From assembly GCA_025055795.1 (NCBI GenBank), contig JANWVV010000003.1, positions 122,946 through 186,945 of the forward strand: 64,000 bases of DNA, written 5' to 3'. Position 1 is the first letter of the stretch, and each line of letters begins with the position of its first letter. The notes below the pieces were generated by a model. That model worked only from the letters and a program-made list of their open reading frames with translations. It was not told the origin of the DNA and did not search any database. The DNA comes from Gemmataceae bacterium (GTDB lineage: Bacteria > Planctomycetota > Planctomycetia > Gemmatales > Gemmataceae). The position numbers and the translations under genes were made by a program. This document shows positions 9,771-17,484 of this stretch, in pieces.

Positions 9771-10985
9771 ATGCCTTTATATACAATTATTTCCTCCAAT
9801 AATCGCTCGATGAAAGTCCCTAGTACGGTGAGTGCGTATGTTCGTGGGTGGCTTTGTGTTGCGGGTTTAATCGTTATTGCTTACCCCCTGATTGGTCAGG
9901 ATCAGAAGGCATCGCGGGATCCGTTGGGACCACCCCCAACGGCTTTGGCGTCCTTCTTTCAACCACCAAGCACACTCAAACTGACACCGGAGCGCTACCG
10001 CTCCCCTCTGCTGTTCGAGGACGGTTCATCGGTGCGTACGCCAGCGGACTGGCAGCGACGTCGGGAGGAGCTCCAACGCTACTGGTGGAAAATGCTTGGT
10101 GATCCACCACCGCTGCTGGACAAACCAGACGTGCAATATCTCGAGCAACAGCAGAAAAAAGGCTACCGTCAGTACCATCTCCGCTTGGAAACGGCACCCG
10201 GACGTCTGACCGATGATGCCTATTTGCTGATACCCGATGGCGAGGGGCCATTTCCAGCCGTGCTCGTTGTCTTCTATGACGGTAAAACTGGTATTGGCGA
10301 AGGCAAAGGCCCTCATCGTGACTTTGCCCGGCTGCTGGTACAGAACGGCTTTGTGAGTTTATCGCTAGGCAGTAGTCCGTATACGTACTATCCAACGCCC
10401 GAACAATGTCGCCTGCAACCGCTCGCATTCCATGCTTACGAAGCGGCTAATGCTTGTCGCTTTCTTCAACGTTTGAGCAAAGTCGATCCTCGACGTATCG
10501 GGATTGTGGGTCATTCTTATGGCGGCAAGTGGGCTATGTTTGCCGCCTGTTTATACGATCAGTTCGCAGCCGCTGTTTGGTCCGATCCTGGTATCGTTTT
10601 TGACGAAACTCGGCCCAACGTTAATTACTGGGAGCCATGGTATCTGGGTTTCGAGCCGGGACGCCCCTCACAACGTTCCCGCGGGATTCCCAACGAACGC
10701 AATCCACGTACTGGTCCCTATAAGCTCCTGGTAGAACACAAACGCGATTTGCATGAGCTGCACGCCCTGATGGCTCCACGCCCCTTTCTGGTCTCCGGTG
10801 GCTCTGAAGATCCCCCGGAACGTTGGTCCGCCTTGCTCCACAGCATTGCTGTCAACCGCTTGCTCGGCTATACGCATCGTGTCGCTATGACCAACCGTTC
10901 CGGCCACGACCCCACCGCAGAATCCAATCAACAGATAGTCCTCTTTTTCCAATGGGCACTTCAAACATCCCAAATGTCCCCCTAA
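9771..10985 (+). CDS. Secreted alpha/beta hydrolase (acetyl-xylan/glucuronoyl esterase-like)
   Basis: 404 residues. A hydrophobic segment at about residues 25-41 (ending PLIGQ) acts as a signal peptide after a longer N-region; GGGGGAAAC precedes the ATG. The nucleophile elbow GHSYGGK is at about residue 245, after the typical DPRRIGIVG strand. An acidic residue follows APRPFLVSGGSEDPPE, and a His lies in NRSGHDPT near residue 380, so Ser-Asp/Glu-His can all be seen. The layout matches planctomycete esterases of the acetyl-xylan/CE15-like group that remove ester decorations from polysaccharides. The substrate cannot be told. It is not in an evident operon. Confidence 0.75.
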   Translation: MPLYTIISSNNRSMKVPSTVSAYVRGWLCVAGLIVIAYPLIGQDQKASRDPLGPPPTALASFFQPPSTLKLTPERYRSPLLFEDGSSVRTPADWQRRREELQRYWWKMLGDPPPLLDKPDVQYLEQQQKKGYRQYHLRLETAPGRLTDDAYLLIPDGEGPFPAVLVVFYDGKTGIGEGKGPHRDFARLLVQNGFVSLSLGSSPYTYYPTPEQCRLQPLAFHAYEAANACRFLQRLSKVDPRRIGIVGHSYGGKWAMFAACLYDQFAAAVWSDPGIVFDETRPNVNYWEPWYLGFEPGRPSQRSRGIPNERNPRTGPYKLLVEHKRDLHELHALMAPRPFLVSGGSEDPPERWSALLHSIAVNRLLGYTHRVAMTNRSGHDPTAESNQQIVLFFQWALQTSQMSP

Positions 10986-11276
10986 ATACAATGCAACCCG
11001 GTCTCCGCTTTTCATTCGAGTCCATAACTTCCGGTTGATGCCTATAGCGGGACCATAAAGGAACAGATCCGGCAAACCAAAAGTCAACCAGGTTTAGCGA
11101 AGACGTGTCTCAAGTCCAAGCAATGCTGAATACTTTAGGTAATTCCATTGTGGACCACGTTTGGAGTATCTCCGTCGCGATGCCGCCATCCCCGGGTGTT
11201 ACAATCCCGCGACGCAATGGGAAGAGGCAGCGGTATATGATGATATAAAAATGCTGTAAACAACAGGGATGGGCAC

Positions 11277-12668
11277 ATGGCCTTCGAAAAAGTGGAGCTG
11301 CCGCACCCCGAAGATACCATTGTCGCTCTCAGCTCCGCCCGCGGAGTCGGCATCCGGGGCATCGTGCGCGTTAGTGGTCCTCTGGCTCATCCAATAGTCA
11401 ACAGGATATTTCAATCGACGGTAGAGTGTCATCCGACAGGCCCGAACCGTTGGCGTGTCGTTTTTGGCGTTTTGCAGCTTCGGGATTTGTCCATGCCTCT
11501 GCCTGCCTGGTTGTACCGTTTCTATGCCCCTCGTTCTTATACCGGCCAAGACATGGTGGAGATTCACACCTTGGGTTCTCCGCCACTATTGGATTTACTT
11601 ATTGCCGACCTCCTAGCCGCCGGAGCCCGACCCGCCCGGGCGGGGGAATTCACCTTGCGGGCCTTCCTGGCAGGTAAAAAAGATCTGACGCAAGCCGAAG
11701 CTCTCTGCGGCGTTATCGAAGCTGAACAGGTCAACGACCTGCAACAAGCCTTGCAGCAATTAGCAGGCGGACTTTCCACACCCCTCCAGGCTCTGCGTGA
11801 TGATTTACTCAATCTTCTGGCTGATCTGGAAGCCAACCTCGACTTTGTGGACGAAGACATCACCTTCCTGACGCCCGACGAGGCTCATCAGCGTGTGCAA
11901 CAATGCTACCAACAGGTGCATGCCCTGCTGCGGCAATGGCACAGTCGGCAACTGAGCGGACGCTGGCCGCGCATCGTGCTAGTAGGCCGGCCCAATGCGG
12001 GCAAAACCAGTCTGTTCAACGCCTTGAGCGGAGCTCAGGGCCTTGTCAGCAACGTACCCGGCACCACGCGTGATTATCTTGTGCAACGCTGTGAACTGGA
12101 AGGTATCACCGTAGAACTGATCGATACAGCGGGTTGGCAACCCGCTGTATCGAGCATCGACGAACAAGCACAGCGGTTGGGCCGGCAGATAGCGGCTCAG
12201 GCCGATATTGTGCTTTGGTGTGACGAACAGGGGCATTTTCTGCCACCAGACCACCCCAATGCCCCCGAAGCTTGGACCCAAGCCGTCGTTCTGCGTGTGT
12301 GGACGAAAGCTGATCTCCAGGACCTACCTGCTCATCCCCATAAACATCACAGTGGTCGCCTTGCGGATACCCTCTGTTCAGTAATCTCTCCTGCCGGACT
12401 GAAGCCACTGCGACAGTTACTCCGTCAGCGATTGTTGGAATTGCATACGTCCCCTCTGACGCCCAGTCACAGCCGATGTCGACACCACCTGGAGCAAACC
12501 TGTCAGCACCTTGAAGCCGCTATTGCTCATCTAGAAGGCCGCGAGCCGTTGGAGTTTGCTGCTGCCGCCGTACGCGCCGCCTTACATCACCTCGGTGAAC
12601 TCACCGGAGCCGTCTATACCAATGAACTACTCGACCGCATCTTCTCTCGATTTTGCATCGGCAAATGA
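11277..12668 (+). CDS. mnmE: tRNA uridine-5-carboxymethylaminomethyl modification GTPase MnmE
   Basis: 463 residues. With MnmG the enzyme installs the carboxymethylaminomethyl group at wobble U34 of certain tRNAs, using a formyl-tetrahydrofolate-derived carbon. The N-terminal folate-binding domain has DTIVALSSARGVGIRGIVR-type sequence. The helical domain surrounds the Ras-like G domain: G1 GRPNAGKT near 232, G2 GTTRD, G3 DTAGW near 282 and a degenerate G4 WTKAD. The C-terminus FCIGK carries the conserved catalytic cysteine of C(I/L/V)GK. After G3 the sequence WQPAVSS departs from the usual LRE-type loop, and it is encoded by a perfect inverted repeat. The partner mnmG is not in the window. 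Confidence 0.95.
   Translation: MAFEKVELPHPEDTIVALSSARGVGIRGIVRVSGPLAHPIVNRIFQSTVECHPTGPNRWRVVFGVLQLRDLSMPLPAWLYRFYAPRSYTGQDMVEIHTLGSPPLLDLLIADLLAAGARPARAGEFTLRAFLAGKKDLTQAEALCGVIEAEQVNDLQQALQQLAGGLSTPLQALRDDLLNLLADLEANLDFVDEDITFLTPDEAHQRVQQCYQQVHALLRQWHSRQLSGRWPRIVLVGRPNAGKTSLFNALSGAQGLVSNVPGTTRDYLVQRCELEGITVELIDTAGWQPAVSSIDEQAQRLGRQIAAQADIVLWCDEQGHFLPPDHPNAPEAWTQAVVLRVWTKADLQDLPAHPHKHHSGRLADTLCSVISPAGLKPLRQLLRQRLLELHTSPLTPSHSRCRHHLEQTCQHLEAAIAHLEGREPLEFAAAAVRAALHHLGELTGAVYTNELLDRIFSRFCIGK
12121..12153 (+). repeat. Perfect 33-base inverted repeat inside mnmE
   Basis: Left arm TCGATACAGCGGGTT (12121-12135), three-base spacer GGC, and an exact reverse-complement right arm (12139-12153). The 15-bp arms would give a very stable mRNA hairpin or DNA cruciform. 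It encodes the residues right after the G3 motif. No second copy was noticed elsewhere in the window. Confidence 0.9.
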
Positions 12669-12874
12669 ATCTCATTCAACTGGAACGCAAAAAGGGGAAA
12701 ACGCGATGATTCTTCACCATATTTGCGTCTTGTATCTATGGATCAACGCATGAGTATCAAAAATGTCCTACATCATCGCTTATTTCAATCTGATTATAAA
12801 AATGAAGGATTAGCACACAAATATGTATATCTACATGTCACAAACTGCTGTCTGAAACGAGGAGCAGGGAAGTT

Positions 12875-13312
12875 TTAGTTACGAGCATGCATTTTCCGGA
12901 AGTGTTCGGCAATTTTTTCCATCATGACATGCCATCCGCAGTCATCACAGGGTGGCACGTTGGGGTAACATTTGCTGCAATAGAGAGGACCCCCATGGAG
13001 AAACTGGCGGATCCTGTCGCGGTCGGCTGCCGGAACTGCATCCAGATGAAGAGGAAAGGGTACGGGTGTTTTGCATTTCTCACAGGGTCGGGAGAGGTTC
13101 GCCTCGATGACCGTCCGGAAGTGCTCATGAATACCCGCCTCGACTACTCCGGTGCCTGCACACAGAGGGCAGGTCATGTTGAACTGAGCCAGTATGGCCC
13201 GGCGAATAAATTCGCTTTTATTGGGTAAAGCGTCCAAGAAGCGGGCTAGTTCGTCCTCAACCTTGAATGCCACTATCTGCTTTTTCTGTGATTTCTGTGC
13301 TTTGCGCGGCAT
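12875..13312 (-). CDS. Ribbon-helix-helix protein with four CxxC zinc-binding pairs
   Basis: 145 residues from ATG 13312 with GGGAGAG just upstream; a TTG four codons earlier would bury that site. The N-terminal part is basic (PRKAQKSQKK), followed by a ribbon-helix-helix pattern: strand IVAFKVEDEL, helix ARFLDALP, then KSEFIRRAILAQF. The rest carries four cysteine pairs, CPLC, CEKC, CSKC and CDDC, and a His-rich tail (WHVMMEKIAEHFRKMH), so two zinc sites are probable. I infer a metal-containing DNA-binding regulator of CopG/MetJ/Arc type. Target genes are unknown; the gene stands alone between mnmE and the FtsH-like cluster. Confidence 0.65.
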   Translation of the reverse strand: MPRKAQKSQKKQIVAFKVEDELARFLDALPNKSEFIRRAILAQFNMTCPLCAGTGVVEAGIHEHFRTVIEANLSRPCEKCKTPVPFPLHLDAVPAADRDRIRQFLHGGPLYCSKCYPNVPPCDDCGWHVMMEKIAEHFRKMHARN

Positions 13313-13568
13313 AAACTCTCCCAAGCATGCACCTGTCGCATCACAGCATCTCTGTTACCAGTATTCTACGGACTCACTAACGCGGAAACAATCGGCATTC
13401 ACCGGTCTGTAATTCAGCCTTCCCCTAACAAGCAGACGCATTTTGACACTACGCCTTGCTCCATAGTTGATTTTCTCGTCAGTCACAATCAGTCAAATGA
13501 GCCCAATAAAATGTATTTAGCAAAATAGTTCAGGTTAATATACCTTGTAAGCACAACATAATTCTTGA

Positions 13569-16500
13569 TCATACTGAAGTTTGTTGAAGCTGTGATACAT
13601 CATCAATGATTCTACGTCGTAAGAGATATTCATTATCCACCTGCCAATCTGACGTGAGTTCTTTAATACTGGTAGAATGTCCGGTACGTCTAACAACCGG
13701 TGAATCAAGCATATAGGTTAAACATTCAACCATTTGTAAATATGATAGAGAACAATATTGTATTGTGCTCATGTCTACAGATAATCTGATATCGTTAGCA
13801 GCACAATACCTGAAATAATCCCTTAGATAATTTATAGAGTCATTATCTCCGATATAGCTCACACATTTCAAATAGGATATTATGTTCTTGATTTTATCAA
13901 AATTCATACCATTAGACTGCAAACCTTTAATATATCTAAGCATATACTGATGTAACTTTGCAACTTGTCGCATATTTTCCTTGATCACAGCGTCGACTAT
14001 GATTGCTGCAACGTAGGCGTTAACAACGGTTGGTTTATGATCTACAGCATCTAGATTCGAACCCACACTTTTAATCCAATTCTGTAACTTATTATTCAAA
14101 TAATTGATTAATAATGTAGTATGATGATGACGTTTGAAGTAAAGAGCGGTAGGAACCAAATCTCCTAGCAAGGGCATATACACCGGGATGCCATCTTCTG
14201 TAATATGCTGCATTGCCTGAATCTGTCTATCAAGTGCATTTAACAGTTGTCTCATCCATTCCGATTGGACATAAAATTCCGCCACACGGAAGGCCGCTTG
14301 GTAGAACTTACTCAATTGACTGACTATATATGTGTAGTCATTTATGGTTTGCTGCCTTGTTTGCTCCTGGTTTACTGACAAACATTCATCTGTCAAGCGT
14401 TGTAAGTTCTGATATAATTCTTCCCATCGATCTCCAGATTCAGAAATTCCAGTATCAATCAAAGCATTAAGGCAATGATACAATTGTCTTATGCGTCCTG
14501 AGATGTTGCTTGAGCAAGCATCGGCATCGAACTGTTGGGCATTTTGATTATCAATCATTAAGGCTAGGTAGTGACTAATTGCATCACCTTGCAGGACCGG
14601 CTCAAGGATTCGGGATTTTTCAAGCAACCGTCTCAGGCAATACGGGGCTAAGCGGAGCAGAGCTATTTGTCCATTCGTGTAATTCTTCCAAGCATCTATC
14701 TCTCCTTCTGAAGCCATGCCCGTTGCCATTTTTTCAAACTCATCGATTGCTTTATATATTTCGTTTGGCAATGTCATAGAAGCGCAATAACCATTAATTG
14801 CTTCTCTAATCCTATATTGATACAAACTATCGACGATATTACAAAATCGTTGTTTGATAGGATTTCCTTCTAGTTTAGAGAATGGCAATATGTTAGTGAG
14901 TGATGCTTGAGCTTGTTCCAACCATTTGTTGTAGATAGGCATTTTCAATCGAGCCGCGATGTATGCAAACGTGTAGTAGATGTATGGCGTCTGCTGCTTC
15001 AGTCCCTTCGGCGGAGCGGTAATCCACCGTAATACATGCTCAAGCAACTCCTCCAGGCAGAAACCCAAGGACTGCCGTACCTGCCGGTAATGTAGGCTTC
15101 CTTCGTAAAGGAAGCGGGGCAAGTCACGCAAGGAAGTCGCTGGGTCTTCTAATAGAAGACGTAACAGACGGTCGGCTGTACGCGACTTCAGGAGTGGATC
15201 CCCCAGTCTATGACTTAAATTACTATAGATTATCCATATGGCACGTAGCGGGATAGTCGTTTGATGCTTCTCCATGAAATCTATAATTTTTTGCAATAGA
15301 TCTGGCGAACAACTTTTAGGATAAAACGTCATCCAATACAGTATTGTGGCCGCACAACGACGAACATAGGCAATAGTCTGCATGTTCTCTGCAAAGAGAG
15401 TTTTCCATGACTTGATGGAGGGAGGGGTGAGTGAATGCCATTCCATCTCGTACCACTGTTTAATAATGGAAGGCTGCTGTTCAGCGGGGGCGTGCCACAG
15501 GGCGTGCAGCCAGCACAGAGCCGCTTGATCTGGCTGTCCGTGATGGAAATAAGCTTGGGCTAGTTGCGGCCAGAGAGCTGTGCGTTCGGGGTCGTCCAAT
15601 CGTGTGCCTGACAATTGCTGAAATTGAGCTTCTAATTGGGCCAACTCTTGACTGGACGACGCAGCGGATGTTCCGACGTCCCCCGGCGTCGCTGATGATC
15701 CCCTATCGGGAACCTGGCCAACCTGCCCGGTCTTGGACCTGAATTGATCTTGACCCGAATTCGTTTTTTTGTTGGTTCGATTATTTCGGCGATTTGCCTT
15801 CTTGCTTGTAGCCTCGGTATCAGAGGATGGTGGGGGGTGCGAGGGAGGAGCTACTTCGGTTTCTGTGACGAACGCCGGCCAACTGAACGTCGTAGCGTCC
15901 ATCCATTCCTGTAAACTCTGGCGGTGCTGGCTTATTACATAATTGACCCATTCATCGAGTGTGCGGAAAGCGTCTTCTGTAACGATGTAAGGACGGAAAT
16001 CCTGATTGGCCAACGGATGGAGCCAAACCAAGCAGCTATCTTCAGGTACCAGCAATCGTTGTAATACGTCCCGCTGAAGTTGCGGATGCAAGCGAGACCC
16101 GCGAGGCACGTAAAGATTGCCCACCAGCGGATGCGGCGCAAACGGTAGGGCAAACTCCAAAGACAATGTCACCGCCTGCTGCGTCTGGTGCGGGTTCCTG
16201 TACAACAGAATCCATTGCGACTGCTCGGGGGCTTCCACCACAGCAAAGCGGAGAGGTTTAAGCAGATTCTGATCGGCATGCCGCAACCACTCTTCGAATT
16301 CAAACTGTTTGTCTTGCGGAATGAGCCAAAGGGAGGGAATGGCTTGCTGGGGATCTGCGGGAACCAAACGAAGAGGCACTTCGATCCGAGATATTGCCCT
16401 ACTTGGTTGCCAATAAACATGCTCGGCAGGAATTTGAATATCCAAGCTTTGATAAATATTTTGAAATGGTGTATCGTCAAAAAATCGCCAATGAAATGGC

Positions 16501-17105
16501 GTGTGGATAAACAAACGTCTATTGTCCGGGATTGTCAAATATTGGGCCAGTGGATAGTACCAGCCCAGCGATACCCATAGCCGAGGCACCTGCTCGTAAT
16601 AGGCGCGTAGCGGTTGTTGACCCCTCGTTATTGCTGGCTCCAGTGCTCGTATGAGTGTATAATATGGAGGCTGGGAAACATGCAAAAACGCAATATGATC
16701 ACCACTATGTTGATCTGTGTAATGCACTAGTGCCATCCGATCATTGCCTAGACGCAAAATTTCTTGTACGATCTCCTTGAGAAGAGATAGATCGTTCATT
16801 TCAAGAATAATATTACCTTTCAGATATCTGATCCGCTCTTCATCATTGTGTGGTTCTAGAGGTATAATCTGAAACCAGCAATAGGCGTTGTGTACTTCAT
16901 TAGTCGGGTGTCTGCTGCCGCGACGTACTCCTAATAAGTTCAAGCGGCGGCGAACGGCCACCGGCAGATCGCTATCGGTTTCTACGAATAGTGACGAATC
17001 ATTGCCAAATGAGAAGCGTACAGGGCTTACGGCAATCTCCCCAGGGATCACCGAATCCTTCAAGACAAGTTGGAGAATCTCTTTATGAGGAAATATTAGA
17101 ATCAT
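13569..17105 (-). CDS. 1178-residue multidomain protein, last gene of the FtsH-like cluster (bpX2-like N-terminus?)
   Basis: Not recognised with certainty. The N-terminal ~170 residues (start MILIFPHKEILQLVLKD, then VRRRLNLLGVRRGSRHP and AYCWFQIIPL) remind me of the bpX2 domain described in MoxR-vWA-beta-propeller ternary systems. Residues to about 400 appear alpha/beta and end near FRTLDEWVNYVISQH. A Ser/Pro/Lys/Asn-rich linker (about 415-490) follows. Beyond it is an all-helical region with TPR-like spacing (AQAYFHHGQPDQAALCWLHAL) reaching the C-terminus. The last ~460 codons are clearly more A/T-rich than the first part, hinting at a domain swap or transfer. No signal peptide or membrane segment is seen. 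It starts 94 bases after the 85-residue gene and should belong to that operon. It may be a recognition or effector component. Confidence 0.7.
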   Translation of the reverse strand: MILIFPHKEILQLVLKDSVIPGEIAVSPVRFSFGNDSSLFVETDSDLPVAVRRRLNLLGVRRGSRHPTNEVHNAYCWFQIIPLEPHNDEERIRYLKGNIILEMNDLSLLKEIVQEILRLGNDRMALVHYTDQHSGDHIAFLHVSQPPYYTLIRALEPAITRGQQPLRAYYEQVPRLWVSLGWYYPLAQYLTIPDNRRLFIHTPFHWRFFDDTPFQNIYQSLDIQIPAEHVYWQPSRAISRIEVPLRLVPADPQQAIPSLWLIPQDKQFEFEEWLRHADQNLLKPLRFAVVEAPEQSQWILLYRNPHQTQQAVTLSLEFALPFAPHPLVGNLYVPRGSRLHPQLQRDVLQRLLVPEDSCLVWLHPLANQDFRPYIVTEDAFRTLDEWVNYVISQHRQSLQEWMDATTFSWPAFVTETEVAPPSHPPPSSDTEATSKKANRRNNRTNKKTNSGQDQFRSKTGQVGQVPDRGSSATPGDVGTSAASSSQELAQLEAQFQQLSGTRLDDPERTALWPQLAQAYFHHGQPDQAALCWLHALWHAPAEQQPSIIKQWYEMEWHSLTPPSIKSWKTLFAENMQTIAYVRRCAATILYWMTFYPKSCSPDLLQKIIDFMEKHQTTIPLRAIWIIYSNLSHRLGDPLLKSRTADRLLRLLLEDPATSLRDLPRFLYEGSLHYRQVRQSLGFCLEELLEHVLRWITAPPKGLKQQTPYIYYTFAYIAARLKMPIYNKWLEQAQASLTNILPFSKLEGNPIKQRFCNIVDSLYQYRIREAINGYCASMTLPNEIYKAIDEFEKMATGMASEGEIDAWKNYTNGQIALLRLAPYCLRRLLEKSRILEPVLQGDAISHYLALMIDNQNAQQFDADACSSNISGRIRQLYHCLNALIDTGISESGDRWEELYQNLQRLTDECLSVNQEQTRQQTINDYTYIVSQLSKFYQAAFRVAEFYVQSEWMRQLLNALDRQIQAMQHITEDGIPVYMPLLGDLVPTALYFKRHHHTTLLINYLNNKLQNWIKSVGSNLDAVDHKPTVVNAYVAAIIVDAVIKENMRQVAKLHQYMLRYIKGLQSNGMNFDKIKNIISYLKCVSYIGDNDSINYLRDYFRYCAANDIRLSVDMSTIQYCSLSYLQMVECLTYMLDSPVVRRTGHSTSIKELTSDWQVDNEYLLRRRIIDDVSQLQQTSV

Positions 17106-17198
17106 AACTTAAACCTGTTGCAGATGCTCACAGCCAATGCATTATACCAACTGAGGGACAATAGCCATCCGTACATGAGCCATAGATAATAATTACAA

Positions 17199-17456
17199 TC
17201 AGCCTTGCTGTTGGGCTAAACGTTGAGGCTTAGTAGTCTCCTGATTGGTAACTGGCATCACTGGGGCGTCACTTTCGCGTGTGATGATTAGTTGTCCAAG
17301 CTCAGCGGGATCCTTACCTAACAATTTGGCGACTTGCTCCCGATGGAGCTGTTCGTGCTCCATAGGCAAGGTATCTGGATCGGAATGCAATTTGACAATG
17401 ATGTCATGTTTGCCGGTTTGCGGATTGCGGCGAAGCAAAATAGTCAATTCGGCCAT
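17199..17456 (-). CDS. Small protein of the FtsH-like cluster, function unknown
   Basis: 85 residues from ATG 17456, selected because AGGAGA lies 9 bases upstream; the open frame extends 41 codons further but overlaps the end of the FtsH-like gene. The N-terminal half is a beta-rich ubiquitin-like size module (MAELTILLRRNPQTGKHD, then IIVKLHSDPD), followed by HREQVAKLLGKDPAELGQL. The last 20 residues are Thr/Gln-rich and look disordered. It lies 28 bases after the protease gene, so translation and function are probably linked. It could be an adaptor or substrate of the protease. I recall similar small components in FtsH-centred ternary systems, but that is not proven. Confidence 0.65.
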   Translation of the reverse strand: MAELTILLRRNPQTGKHDIIVKLHSDPDTLPMEHEQLHREQVAKLLGKDPAELGQLIITRESDAPVMPVTNQETTKPQRLAQQQG

Positions 17457-17484
17457 AAGATACTTTTCTCCTGTGTGGTCAATG

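Noticed and set aside
12706..12753. 15-residue frame after mnmE with AAGGGG upstream
   Set aside because: Too short to support; no downstream gene it could regulate as leader.
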